64,000 nt of DNA from Streptomyces natalensis ATCC 27448 (GCF_000935125.1 NZ_JRKI01000029.1:186001-250000), one strand, 5' to 3'; shown: positions 8,729 through 17,272, numbered from the stretch's first letter. Made by a program: numbers and translations. Notes: generated by a model from the letters alone, not told the origin.

Positions 8729-9535
8729 TCACGACCGTGGGGCCTTCTCGCCGTGCACAGCTGTGTATTCGGCTGTGAGCCAAGGGCCGAGATCGTTGAT
8801 GAGCATCCCGAGCACCGCCGGGTCGGGTGAGGGCGCACGGCCAATGGACGCGGCGACGCGCATCTGCTCGACGCGCTCTGGGTAGTAGCGGCCGAAGAGC
8901 TCGGCGGACTGGTCGAGGTCGCTGGTCCAGCCGCCCCATCGGGGCATGATCAGGGTGAATCCTGTGCGGACCGTACGACGGCCGACGAGCCGGCTGAGGG
9001 TCCGGCGATCGGCGTCCGTGGTGGCTTCGGCTGCTTTGGCACGCCAGTATGGAAGCACGCGAGCGAGGTCACCGTTGGTCTCCCGCGCGAGTACGACTGT
9101 GGGGCGGTAACGGGGCAGTTGTTCTGCGAGGTCAGGGCCCAGCAACGGGGTGCAGAGGCAGGCGATGAAGAATCCGCCGTCGTGACGTTCGACGTCGCTG
9201 AGCAGAACCCGCGTGCTGCTCAGCAGGATCCCGACGCCGTCGATCTGCGGGAATGCACGGTCGAGTACAACCTCGATCGCTTTGGCGTCAGCCCGATCGC
9301 CTTCGGTGGGCTCGTCGTGGAGGGCGAGCTGGAGGTCGAGGTCGGAGACTCCGGGCGTGGCGGTGCCACGGGGGATGCTGCCGTAGAGGTAGGCGCTGTG
9401 CAGGCGCGTTCCGCCGAACGTCTCGGTGATATGAGCGCGGGCGGCATCGACGACGGGGACGAACGCTGCCGGCACTCGGTCCAGTGCGCCTTCACGTGCG
9501 ATCGTCCCGTCACGGTCCAAACCACGATCATTCAT
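8729..9535 (-). CDS. Nucleotidyltransferase-domain protein (pol-beta superfamily)
   Basis: 268 residues from ATG 9535. Near residue 45 it has the superfamily signature 'YLYGSIPRGTATPGVSDLDL' (GS, then DxD). A further acidic residue is expected in the following strand. The remainder is helical and resembles the C-terminal domains of aminoglycoside adenylyltransferase-like and other stand-alone nucleotidyltransferases. It could transfer a nucleotide to a small molecule or a protein, and nothing nearby points to a substrate. The longer frame to 9736 adds unmatched Arg-rich sequence, so the later ATG was chosen. Transcribed alone. Confidence 0.7.
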   Translation of the reverse strand: MNDRGLDRDGTIAREGALDRVPAAFVPVVDAARAHITETFGGTRLHSAYLYGSIPRGTATPGVSDLDLQLALHDEPTEGDRADAKAIEVVLDRAFPQIDGVGILLSSTRVLLSDVERHDGGFFIACLCTPLLGPDLAEQLPRYRPTVVLARETNGDLARVLPYWRAKAAEATTDADRRTLSRLVGRRTVRTGFTLIMPRWGGWTSDLDQSAELFGRYYPERVEQMRVAASIGRAPSPDPAVLGMLINDLGPWLTAEYTAVHGEKAPRS

Positions 9536-9974
9536 GCGCCCACTGTGCCTTGTGCCGCTGTGTGCTGCCGAGCGGATTTCCGAGACTGTGAGGCGTCCGC
9601 GAATCGCACTGCCCACCCATCCGCGAGCGGGCGGCGCAGCACCGGTCCGCCAGGATCGACAGACGCGACCTCGCCGCCCTCGTTCGTTCGCCAACCCGCA
9701 GGGTTGCGTCGCCGTCACTACTTCCTGATTGCCCATCAGCAGGGCATCGCGCGAAAGCCGTTTTACGAGAGGTTATGAGAACGAAGATCAAGGCCAAACC
9801 GGACACGATCCGACGGGGCCCGTGATCTCTCAGCACTACTCATGTATGAGAATCGCGTTTCACGCAGCTCTGGCCCCAGGTGGGGTTGGGTCGAAGCGGC
9901 CTGCCCCGGTCCCATTTCGTCTGCCGATATCGGATTCCGTAAGACGTGCGCCGCGCCGCCGAAGGAGTGGGGCC
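9536..9974. other. Divergent intergenic region
   Basis: It separates the leftward nucleotidyltransferase from the rightward permease fragment. I see no gene. It presumably holds both promoters, but I cannot point to specific boxes. Confidence 0.4.
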
Positions 9975-10425
9975 ATGAACAAGCCATCGGCCGCCGGCAT
10001 CGTGCCGGACGAGTTGCACCGGCAGCTGGGGGTGTCCGACGCCGTGGTCATCGGCCTGGGGTCGATGATCGGTGCCGGGATCTTTGCCGCGCTCGCTCCG
10101 GCGGCTCGCGCGGCCGGGTCCGGGTTGCTGCTCGGTCTGGCACTGGCGGCCGTGGTCGCGTACTGCAACGCGACATCGTCCGCCCGCCTTGCCGCGCGCT
10201 ATCCAGCGTCGGGCGGCACCTATGTCTACGGCCGTGAGCGCCTGGGCGATTTCTGGGGCTACCTCGCGGGGTGGGGCTTCGTCGTCGGCAAGACCGCCTC
10301 CTGCGCGGCGATGGCGCTGACGGTCGGTTCGTACGTGTGGCCGGGCCAGGCCCACGCGGTAGCGGTCGCGGCGGTGGTGGCGCTGACCGCTGTGAACTAC
10401 GCCGGGGTACAGAAGTCCGCGCTCG
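9975..10425 (+). pseudogene. Truncated amino-acid permease (APC family), N-terminal third
   Basis: A good start (ATG 9975 with AAGGAG upstream) leads into about 150 residues of an APC-superfamily transporter: 'VVIGLGSMIGAGIFAALAP' (TM1 with the GAGIF motif), further hydrophobic segments, 'YPASGGTYVYGRERLGDFWG' and 'AVNYAGVQKSAL'. After about 10425 the same frame continues only as antisense of a PadR gene. Roughly two thirds of the transporter, some eight membrane segments, is missing, so it cannot transport. Confidence 0.7.
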
Positions 10426-10748
10426 ACTGCCGCAGTGGGCGCTGCCGGCCGCTGGCCGTCTCCCGGACTACGGGCGTCGTCGCCGAGGACTTCGCGGGCC
10501 AGTTCCTTGAGCGCCTGCCGGACCTCGGCCAGGGCCGGCTTCCCGGCCTCGGTCGGCTTGCAGACGCGCCGGGTGCGGGCGTCGACCACCCGCTGCTCGG
10601 AGGTCAGCAGCCCGTCGTCCTCCAGCCGGTGCGGCGTCGGGTACGAGATGCCGGGGCTGATCTCGTAGCCGTGGGTGGCGAGTTCCCCGGTCATCCATGC
10701 GCCGTGGATCTCTTCTTCGGCGGCGTGGTGCAGGGTCAGACGGAGCAC
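10425..10748 (-). pseudogene. PadR-family regulator, truncated at its C-terminus
   Basis: Leftward from GTG 10748: 'VLRLTLHHAAEEEIHGAWM', then 'HGYEISPGISYPTPHRLEDDG' and 'LLTSEQRVVDARTRRVCKPTEAGK'. These are the winged-helix signature of PadR regulators (usual text GTLYPxLHRLExxGLL). Thr-Leu of GTLYP has become Ile-Ser, and the helix after 'ALKELAREVLGDD' runs straight into antisense of the permease fragment without its own stop. It is probably a broken gene. Confidence 0.55.
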
Positions 10749-10940
10749 CGCGCACCGCTGGAACCCTCCGTAGCGTGGCCCACCTCCGGCAGCGACGAAC
10801 CCGCTCCGGTCCCCGCATGGACGTCCCCCTTCGCAGAGCCACGGCCCTCCACCCCCAAACGGTCCACAAGAGAAGCACTTAAAGATGCCGAACGCCTCGC
10901 CTACGGCCAAACTGGCCACTAAGCGCATTTTCTCCGGTGC

Positions 10941-10980
10941 GTTCTCCCCGCCTCCGAGCCCGAACCGGCGGCGGGGAGAA
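10941..10980. terminator. GC-rich hairpin
   Basis: An 11-bp inverted repeat (TTCTCCCCGCC with GGCGGGGAGAA) and a 17-nt loop, in the long gap between padR and rmlC. It could be a terminator or an insertion scar. Confidence 0.35.
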
Positions 10981-11202
10981 AACGTCGTGCGAAGCGCGGA
11001 GACGGCAACAAGACGGGAACCTGGTACTGGCGGAAGAGCGACGGCCCCCACCGGACGCCGCGGCATCCGCTCGCTGACGCGCCCGGTAGCCGGTCCACCT
11101 GGTACGCCTCCCCCGACAGCCGCCGCAGCAACACCCGGTGAGGTTCGGGGGCGGAGCCACGGAGCGGTGCACGGACTTCGTAGGCGGCTGAGAGTCTGGA
11201 CC

Positions 11203-11313
11203 GGTGCTGACAGAGAGCCGATGCTGATGGAGAGCCGGTGCTGACAGAGAGCCAGTGCTGGCAGAGAGCCGGTGCTGGCAGAGAGCTGGTGCTGACAGAG
11301 AGCCGGTGCTGAG
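11203..11313. repeat. 17-bp tandem repeat, six full copies plus a partial
   Basis: Six contiguous units with consensus GGTGCTGACAGAGAGCC run from 11203 to 11304, followed by a 9-bp partial. Copies differ at one to four positions. The 17-bp period is not a multiple of three, so it is not protein-coding. It lies about 255 bp upstream of rmlC in an otherwise empty 820-bp gap and could be a regulator-binding array or a simple expansion. Confidence 0.9.
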
Positions 11314-11568
11314 GCTGATAAGAGGATCCGGGAACGCGCCCCTTGCCGCAGGTGGGAAACTGCCGGCTGGTGGGGCGATCCGGCACTCGTGGTCGAGTGT
11401 GCGAACGTCACGGCGGCAGCGGTGCGGCACGGTCAGGGCCGAGGCCGTCCCGCCACACCGGCCGGAGTGCTCGGTGGCCCGGCCAAGTGCGTGGCAAGGT
11501 GGTGGCCCGGAGAGCGGAGTGTCAGATTCCGTAACCAGCCGTGAGGGCACGGAGTGAAGGGGTGTCAG

Positions 11569-12189
11569 GTGCGGGCACTGGACATCGCGGGGGCGTGGAT
11601 CACTGAGCCAGACGTCTTCGGAGATCACCGGGGCACCTTCCACGAGTGGTTCCGCGCGGAACGGTTCCGTGAATGCACCGGCCATGACCTGAGGGTCCTC
11701 CAGGCCAACTGCTCGGTGTCCCGGCGCGGGGTGCTGCGCGGGGTGCACTTCACCGATGTGCCGCCGGGCCAGGGGAAGTTCGTCACCTGTGTGCGGGGGG
11801 CGGTGCTGGACGTGGTCGTGGACATCCGGCTGGGCTCGCCGACGTACGGGCGGTGGGTGGCGCAACGGCTCGACGACCGGACCCGGCGTGCCCTCTATGT
11901 CGCGGAGGGACTGGGCCACGCCTTCATGGCGCTGTCCGACGACGCGACCGTGGTGTATCTGTGCTCCGAGGGATACGCACCGGGGCGCCAGCACGGCATT
12001 CATCCGCTCGATCCCGAACTGGGCATCGACTGGCCGGCCGGGCTGAAACCGGTCCTGTCCGAGAAGGACGAGGGCGCCCCGTCGCTGGCCGAGGCGGAAC
12101 GGGCCGGACTGCTCCCGTTCTTCGACCGGTGTCTGGCTCACTACGAACGACGCCCGGCTCGGTCGGAATCCCGGTCAGAGCGGCAGTGA
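11569..12189 (+). CDS. rmlC: dTDP-4-dehydrorhamnose 3,5-epimerase-type sugar epimerase
   Basis: 206 residues. Cupin epimerase of the RmlC family, which inverts C3 and/or C5 of dTDP-4-keto-6-deoxyglucose. Visible landmarks: 'DHRGTFHEWF', 'RRGVLRGVHF' (catalytic His), 'QGKFVTCVRGAVLDVVVDIR' (the Lys after the His), 'GLGHAFMAL', 'YLCSEGYAPGRQHGI' (Tyr region) and 'DPELGIDWP'. GTG 11569 was chosen because AAGGGG sits 6 bp upstream. GTG 11554 would add five residues. It faces rmlD, whose stop is 2 bp away. With rmlA, rmlB and rmlD on the other strand it completes a dTDP-L-rhamnose set. It could instead be a single-centre epimerase giving another 6-deoxyhexose. Confidence 0.85.
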   Translation: MRALDIAGAWITEPDVFGDHRGTFHEWFRAERFRECTGHDLRVLQANCSVSRRGVLRGVHFTDVPPGQGKFVTCVRGAVLDVVVDIRLGSPTYGRWVAQRLDDRTRRALYVAEGLGHAFMALSDDATVVYLCSEGYAPGRQHGIHPLDPELGIDWPAGLKPVLSEKDEGAPSLAEAERAGLLPFFDRCLAHYERRPARSESRSERQ

Positions 12190-12191
12190 GC

Positions 12192-13100
12192 CTACGGACC
12201 GGTGCCCGGCGGCCGCTGCCGCTCGGCGGCGAGCAGGGCAGGGAACGCCTCGGTGAGCGCGGCCCTCCAATGCCGGATCGGTTCGATCCCGGCAGCCCGC
12301 CAGGCCGCGTGGCCCAGCACGCCGTGGGCCGGCCTGGCGGCGGGGCGGGCCAGTTCCTGGCTGGTGATGCTCTCCACCCGCCCCGGGTCCGCGCCCAGCA
12401 GACGGAACGTTTCCTGGGCCAGGCTGTGCCACGTGGTCGCGCCGCGGCTGGTGCCGTGGTAGACGCCGGCCGGTGCGGTACCGCGCAGCGCGCCGAGACC
12501 GAGCCGTACGAGCAGGTCGGCGAGGTCGACGGTCCAAGTCGGTTGGCCTCGCTGGTCGTCCACGACCTGGACGTGGTCGCGTTCGCGCTCCATCCGGATC
12601 ATGGTGCGGACGAAGTTGCGGCCGCCCGCGCCGAAGAGCCAGGCGGTGCGGACGACATAGCCGGTGTGCGGCAGACCCGCCAGCACGGCCTGTTCCCCGG
12701 CCAGCTTGCTGCGTCCGTAGGCGTTCCGTGGGCCGGGACGGTCGGTTTCGGCGCGGGGGCCCTCCGGGTCGCCGGAGAAGACGTAGTTCGTGGAGAGGTG
12801 GAGCAGCCGGGCACCGGACTCGGCGCAGGCTTCGGCGAGATGGCGTGGCCCGTCGCCGTTGACGCCGGCGGCGGCGTCCTCGTGGGTCTCGGCGTCGTCC
12901 ACGGCGGTCCATGCGGCGCAGTTCACCACCATGTCAGGCCGGTGTGCATGCAACGCGGCGCGGACGGCGCGGGCCTGGGTGATGTCGAGATCGCGGCGGA
13001 GCAGCCCGGTGACTTCCGTACCCTCCAGCCGGGCGAGCCGGGCGCACACATCCCGCCCGAGCAATCCGCCGGCCCCGGTCACCAGCCAGCGGACTACCAT
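12192..13100 (-). CDS. rmlD: dTDP-4-dehydrorhamnose reductase
   Basis: 302 residues of the RmlD short-chain reductase family, which reduces the 4-keto sugar to dTDP-L-rhamnose. The N-terminus is a Rossmann loop 'LVTGAGGLLGRDV'. Mid-protein 'VNCAAWTAVDDAE' and 'LHLSTNYVFSGD' are family signatures. The catalytic 'YGRSKLAGE' (YxxxK) is present, as is 'VVRTAWLFGAGGRNFV'. Its ATG at 13100 overlaps the end of rmlB by 7 bp, so the two are co-translated in the leftward rmlA-rmlB-rmlD operon. It converges on rmlC with a 2-bp gap. Confidence 0.9.
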   Translation of the reverse strand: MVVRWLVTGAGGLLGRDVCARLARLEGTEVTGLLRRDLDITQARAVRAALHAHRPDMVVNCAAWTAVDDAETHEDAAAGVNGDGPRHLAEACAESGARLLHLSTNYVFSGDPEGPRAETDRPGPRNAYGRSKLAGEQAVLAGLPHTGYVVRTAWLFGAGGRNFVRTMIRMERERDHVQVVDDQRGQPTWTVDLADLLVRLGLGALRGTAPAGVYHGTSRGATTWHSLAQETFRLLGADPGRVESITSQELARPAARPAHGVLGHAAWRAAGIEPIRHWRAALTEAFPALLAAERQRPPGTGP

Positions 13101-14080
13101 GTCTGCTCCCACCAGTGGCGGTTGTCGCGGTACCAGGCCACGGTCTCGGCGAGGCCGGTGGCGAAGTCCGTGCGCGGGCGGTACCCCAGCTCTTCCCAGA
13201 TCTTCGTGGAGTCGAGGGAGTACCGCCGGTCGTGGGCCTTGCGGTCGGCGACCTGCTCGACCAGCTCCCAGCCCGCCCCGCAGGCGGCCAGGAGCCGACC
13301 GGTCAGTTCCCGGTTGGTGAGTTCGGTGCCCCCGCCGACGTTGTAGATCTCGCCGGGGCGGCCGGCGGTCCGGACCAGTTCGACGGCGCGGACATGGTCG
13401 TCGACGTGCAGCCACTCGCGGACGTTCAGCCCGTCGCCGTAGAGCGGCACCTTCTGTCCCCGCAGCAGCCGGGTGACGAAGAGCGGGATGAGCTTCTCCG
13501 GGTACTGGTGGTGTCCGTAGGTGTTGGAGCAGCGGGTGATCCTGACGTCCAGGCCGTGGGTGCGGTGGTAGGCGAGGGCGGTCAGATCGGCGGCCGCCTT
13601 GGAGGCGGCGTAGGGCGAGTTGGGCAGGAGGGGCGCGGTCTCCGTCCAGGAGCCCGTGGTGAGGGAGCCGTAGACCTCGTCGGTGGAGATCTGGACGAAG
13701 GTCCGCACGCCCGCGCGCAGGGCGGCGTCCAGCAGGGTGTGTGTACCGAGGACGTTGGTCGTCATGAAGTCCGCGGCGTCGGCGATGGACCGGTCGACAT
13801 GGGATTCCGCGGCGAAGTTGACCACGTACTGGTGATTGCCCATCAGCTCTGCGACGAGCCCGGCGTCGCAGATGTCCCCGGTGACGACGGTGCAGGCGGG
13901 ATGGTCGCGGACGGCCGCCAGATTGTCCGTGTTGCCGGCGTAGGTCATCTTGTCCAGCACGGTGATGCGGGGTGTACCGGCCGCGTCACCGTGTCCCGGC
14001 TCGGCGGCGAGCAAGGTGCGCACGTAGTGGGAACCGATGAACCCGGCCGCTCCGGTGACGAGGATCGCCTCGGCGCTCAT
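13094..14080 (-). CDS. rmlB: dTDP-glucose 4,6-dehydratase
   Basis: 328 residues, the normal length. It makes dTDP-4-keto-6-deoxyglucose from dTDP-glucose. The Rossmann loop is 'LVTGAAGFIGSHYV'. 'DKMTYAGNTDNLA' and 'VNFAAESHVDRSI' are RmlB signatures. The active site 'ISTDEVYGSL' (Thr/Asp/Glu) and 'YAASKAAADL' (YxxxK) are intact, as are 'RCSNTYGHHQYPEKLIPL' and 'REWLHVDDH'. ATG 14080 overlaps the rmlA stop by 4 bp (ATGA). The product feeds rmlC and rmlD here. Confidence 0.93.
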   Translation of the reverse strand: MSAEAILVTGAAGFIGSHYVRTLLAAEPGHGDAAGTPRITVLDKMTYAGNTDNLAAVRDHPACTVVTGDICDAGLVAELMGNHQYVVNFAAESHVDRSIADAADFMTTNVLGTHTLLDAALRAGVRTFVQISTDEVYGSLTTGSWTETAPLLPNSPYAASKAAADLTALAYHRTHGLDVRITRCSNTYGHHQYPEKLIPLFVTRLLRGQKVPLYGDGLNVREWLHVDDHVRAVELVRTAGRPGEIYNVGGGTELTNRELTGRLLAACGAGWELVEQVADRKAHDRRYSLDSTKIWEELGYRPRTDFATGLAETVAWYRDNRHWWEQTW

Positions 14081-15144
14081 GAGCAGATCCTGGCCGAGCT
14101 GTGGTCGCCGAGGACGAACCGGTGGGCGCGTGGCGTCGTCGATGCCGGGGCGACGTCGACGGCGCGTCCGATGAGGGACGCCTCGATCCGCCGGACACCG
14201 CGGATCGAGGAGCCCGGGAGCACGATGGAGAACTCGATCTCGCTGTCGTGGACGTGGCAGTCCTCGGCGACCGAGGTGGACGGGCCGATGTAGGAGTCGG
14301 CGACGGTCGTGCCGCGGCCGATGATCGCCGGGCCGACGATGCGGGACCCGCGGATGCGGGCGCCCTCGGCGATGGACACCCGGCCGATGATCTCGCTGTC
14401 GCTGTCGACGGATCCGTCGGTACAGGGCTCGACCGTCTCCAGCACGGCACGGTTGACTTCCAGCATGTCCGTGACGTTCCCGGTGTCCTTCCAGTAGCCG
14501 GAGACGACCGTGGAGCGTACGTCCTTGCCGTTGTCCAGCAGCCATTGGAGGGCGTCGGTGATTTCCAGCTCGCCGCGCCGGGAAGGCTGGATGGCCCGTA
14601 CGGCGGAATGGACCGCGGGAGTGAAGAGGTAGACCCCGACCAGCGCCAGGTCGCTCTTGGGCCGGGGCGGTTTCTCCTCCAGTCGGATGACCCTGCCGGA
14701 GCCATCCAGCTCGGCCACACCGAAGGCGGTGGGATCGGTCACGGCGGTGAGGAGGATCTGCGCGTCCGGGCGTTGCCGGCGGAAGGCGCCGACGAGGCCG
14801 GTGATGCCACCGATGATGAAGTTGTCACCCAGATACATCACGAAGTCGTCGTCCCCGAGGAAGTCCCGGGCGATGAGCACGGCGTGGGCGATCCCCAGCG
14901 GGGCGTCCTGGGGGATGTAGGTGACGTCGAGGCCGAACGCCGATCCGTCCCCGACGGCCTGCCGGATCTCCTGGCAGGTGGCACCGACGACGATGCCGAC
15001 GTCAGTGATTCCGGCCTCGGCGATTGCCTCGAGACCGTAGAAGAGCACCGGTTTGTTGGCGACCGGGACCAGTTGCTTGGCGGACGTGTGGGTGATCGGC
15101 CGGAGCCGTACGCCCGCGCCTCCGGCCAGCACAAGAGCCTTCAC
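14077..15144 (-). CDS. rmlA: Glucose-1-phosphate thymidylyltransferase, long antibiotic-cluster type
   Basis: 355 residues from GTG 15144 (MKALVLAGG start). ATG 15156 would add four residues and no ribosome site decides between them. It activates glucose-1-phosphate with dTTP. The nucleotide-binding 'LVLAGGAGVRLRPITHTSAKQLVPVANKP' segment, the 'YLGDNFI' metal motif, 'EKPPRPKSDLALVGVYLF' and 'GYWKDTGNVTDML' are all present. The C-terminal about 100 residues form a left-handed beta-helix with hexapeptide-like turns ('RVSIAEGARIRGSRIVGPAIIG'). That is the form found in many secondary-metabolite deoxysugar clusters rather than the shorter housekeeping RmlA. First gene of the rmlABD operon, divergent from the cyclodipeptide synthase. 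Confidence 0.9.
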   Translation of the reverse strand: MKALVLAGGAGVRLRPITHTSAKQLVPVANKPVLFYGLEAIAEAGITDVGIVVGATCQEIRQAVGDGSAFGLDVTYIPQDAPLGIAHAVLIARDFLGDDDFVMYLGDNFIIGGITGLVGAFRRQRPDAQILLTAVTDPTAFGVAELDGSGRVIRLEEKPPRPKSDLALVGVYLFTPAVHSAVRAIQPSRRGELEITDALQWLLDNGKDVRSTVVSGYWKDTGNVTDMLEVNRAVLETVEPCTDGSVDSDSEIIGRVSIAEGARIRGSRIVGPAIIGRGTTVADSYIGPSTSVAEDCHVHDSEIEFSIVLPGSSIRGVRRIEASLIGRAVDVAPASTTPRAHRFVLGDHSSARICS

Positions 15145-15228
15145 GGCGGTGATCATATGGGCGGCTTGCCGTCAACCGGAATCATCGGCTCATCTTCGGC
15201 GAGCCTTCGGTCCGCGCGCGAGCCGACA
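15145..15228. promoter_or_regulatory. Divergent control region between rmlA and the cyclodipeptide synthase
   Basis: About 80 bp separates the leftward rml operon from the rightward synthase/P450 pair. Both promoters must lie here or inside the coding ends, which would favour shared control of sugar supply and peptide scaffold. I cannot assign -10 or -35 boxes with confidence. Confidence 0.4.
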
Positions 15229-15969
15229 ATGCCGGTGGCAATATGCGTATTCATGAGCGCAAATACCCATATAGGCGATTTTACCGTCCGTACCCTGTCG
15301 CGCCGCCATCAGCGGATCCTGAACCGTGCGGAACACGTCCTCATAGGCCTGAGCCCGTTCAACGGCTACTACAAGCCGCGGCTCGTCCGGGACCTGGTGG
15401 CCTGGGGTCACCATCACTTCGACCGTACGGACGTGTTCATCCCTGGCTGGGAGACCGCCCATACGCTGACCGGCGCCGGCATGAGTCCCCGCGACGCGGT
15501 GCACCGCTCCCGCCGGGCTGCCAAGCGCCTCCGCAACGCCGCCGTCGACGCCCTGCGGTCCTGCGGCGACACCGAACCGCATACGCGCGTCCACACCTCC
15601 ACGACGCTCGCCAGCCGGGGGGCGTACACCCGACTGCACGAACGGGTCCGCACGGAGTACGCGCGCGATCCGGTGGTCCGCGCCGCCTGCCGGGAGACCG
15701 CCCGCGAGGCCCTGCGGACGCACTGCGACGGACAGCCGTCCGAGCAGCAGGTCGACCTCGCCGTCAGCTATCCGCTCGCCGAACTCCCGCTGATCCTCGA
15801 CAGCCCGGCGATCTTCGCGACGGAGTCGTCGGTCGTCGTCTACCACCGCGAACTGGGCCCCTTGACCCCGCTGATCCTGGGCCGCTCCCCGACCGTGTGG
15901 CCGGTCGCCGGACAGGGCTTCGCCGTCGTCACACCACCGCCGACCGCCCTCGAAAGGAGGGAAGGATGA
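15229..15969 (+). CDS. tRNA-dependent cyclodipeptide synthase, AlbC-like
   Basis: 246 residues from ATG 15229, or 238 from ATG 15253 (AlbC is about 239). These enzymes take two aminoacyl-tRNAs and form a 2,5-diketopiperazine by ping-pong catalysis. In the numbering from 15253, the nucleophile is Ser34 in 'LIGLSPFNGYY', followed by Asn37 as in AlbC. The catalytic pair is Tyr173 and Glu177 ('SYPLAELPL'), and Tyr197 lies in 'SSVVVYH'. Spacing matches AlbC Ser37, Asn40, Tyr178, Glu182 and Tyr202 within two residues. An Arg/Lys-rich helix ('HRSRRAAKRLRNA') matches the tRNA-binding patch. First-pocket positions recalled for AlbC (Leu33, Gly35, Val65, Leu185) read Leu, Gly, Phe, Leu here. The stop overlaps the P450 start. 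The amino acids used cannot be read from sequence alone. Confidence 0.9.
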   Translation: MPVAICVFMSANTHIGDFTVRTLSRRHQRILNRAEHVLIGLSPFNGYYKPRLVRDLVAWGHHHFDRTDVFIPGWETAHTLTGAGMSPRDAVHRSRRAAKRLRNAAVDALRSCGDTEPHTRVHTSTTLASRGAYTRLHERVRTEYARDPVVRAACRETAREALRTHCDGQPSEQQVDLAVSYPLAELPLILDSPAIFATESSVVVYHRELGPLTPLILGRSPTVWPVAGQGFAVVTPPPTALERREG

Positions 15970-17171
15970 GCCGCGTCGACGATTTCAGCCCACCCCTGCG
16001 CTACCCCTTCGCGCTGGGCCCGCACGGCACGCCGCCCCCGGTCATCGCATGGGCGCGCAAGCACCACCCGGTGTGCCCGGTGCTCCTGCCCAGTGGCCAA
16101 CAGGTCTGGATGGTCACCCGGAAGGACGACATCACCCGGCTGCTCACCCAACCGGTCTTCTCCCGCGACCTGGTCTACCCCGGCGCGCCGCGCTTCGTCG
16201 GCGAGGACTTCACCGCCGTGCCCGGCGGCATCTTCAATCTGGACGGCGCCGACCACGCCCGGATCCGCCACATCCTCGCGCCGCACTTCACGCCCTCGGC
16301 GGCGGCCCGGCACACGGAGATGATCGCCCGGCACGCGGAGGGCCTGCTGGACGCCATGGAGACCGGGCTGAACCCCGCCGATCTCGTCGAGGCGTACGCG
16401 GCGCCGCTGCCGCTCAGGGTGAGCTGCGAAGTTCTCGGCATACCCCTGGAGCAGCGGGCCGCGTACCTGGACGCCTTCCGCACCCAGACGAGCCTGGTGG
16501 TCAGCGCCGCGGATGTCGCCGCCGCGACCGCCGCGACGCTGGATCTCACCGAGCAGATCATCAAGGCCAAACGAGCGGACGGCGACCACAACGGGCCCCT
16601 CGGGGCGCTGGTCGGGGCCGAGGCCGAAGGCGTCCTCAGCGACGAGGAGTTGCACGGCACCGCCAGCTATCTCCTCGTCACCGGGTCCGAGCCGCTGGTA
16701 CCACCGCTGGCCACCGGGGCGGTGACCCTGATGCGCCACCCCGACCAGCTCAACGCCTGTGTCGCCGAAGAGGAGTTGTGGCCGCAGGCGGTGGACGAGG
16801 TGCTGCGCTACCACCACAACGGAGTCCTGGGCCTGCCCCGCGTGGCCACCGAGGACGTCACCCTGCACGGTGTGCGCATCGCGGCGGGCGACGGGGTCTG
16901 CGCACCGATGCTCGGCGCCACCTGGGACCCCAGGCACTACCGGCACCCGGAGAAGTTCGACATCCATCGCAGCGGAGACATGTCGGCGACCTTCGGCGCC
17001 GGACCGCACTTCTGCCTGGGAGGCGCGTTCGCACGGGTCTTCCTGACCACCGCCTACGCGGCCCTGTTCCGGCGCTTCCCCGACCTGTTCCTGGCCGTGC
17101 CCGAGGACGACCTGCCCTGGCAGGTGGACATTCAACTGATCCGGCCGGCCAGGGTGCCGGTCTGCTGGTGA
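15966..17171 (+). CDS. Cytochrome P450, likely diketopiperazine-tailoring
   Basis: 401 residues, soluble bacterial class I P450. The heme loop is 'FGAGPHFCLGG' with Cys350, and the K-helix ExxR is 'EVLR' at 278-281. 'DGADHARIRHILAPHF' near 93-108 is the C-helix region. The I-helix is odd: residues 239-244 read TGSEPL, where most P450s have (A/G)GxE/D-T-T. The acid is kept but the conserved oxygen-activating Thr is replaced by Pro/Leu. The ATG overlaps the synthase stop by 4 bp (ATGA) and GGAGGGAAGG precedes it, so the two proteins should be made in step. It probably oxidises or couples the cyclodipeptide. Ferredoxin and reductase are not encoded nearby. Confidence 0.9.
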   Translation: MSRVDDFSPPLRYPFALGPHGTPPPVIAWARKHHPVCPVLLPSGQQVWMVTRKDDITRLLTQPVFSRDLVYPGAPRFVGEDFTAVPGGIFNLDGADHARIRHILAPHFTPSAAARHTEMIARHAEGLLDAMETGLNPADLVEAYAAPLPLRVSCEVLGIPLEQRAAYLDAFRTQTSLVVSAADVAAATAATLDLTEQIIKAKRADGDHNGPLGALVGAEAEGVLSDEELHGTASYLLVTGSEPLVPPLATGAVTLMRHPDQLNACVAEEELWPQAVDEVLRYHHNGVLGLPRVATEDVTLHGVRIAAGDGVCAPMLGATWDPRHYRHPEKFDIHRSGDMSATFGAGPHFCLGGAFARVFLTTAYAALFRRFPDLFLAVPEDDLPWQVDIQLIRPARVPVCW

Positions 17172-17272
17172 CGCGCCCGCAGGGCTCGCCGTCCCGCGGG
17201 GCGGCGGGCAGCGACAGCGGCCCGGTGACGGCCTCCCGTACGGACCGTTGCCCTGCCGCTCCGCCCGTGCGC

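Noticed and set aside
14101-15228. Long open frame upstream of and in frame with the cyclodipeptide synthase
   Set aside because: It is antisense to rmlA, and the conserved CDPS sequence begins at 15229-15253, matching AlbC length.
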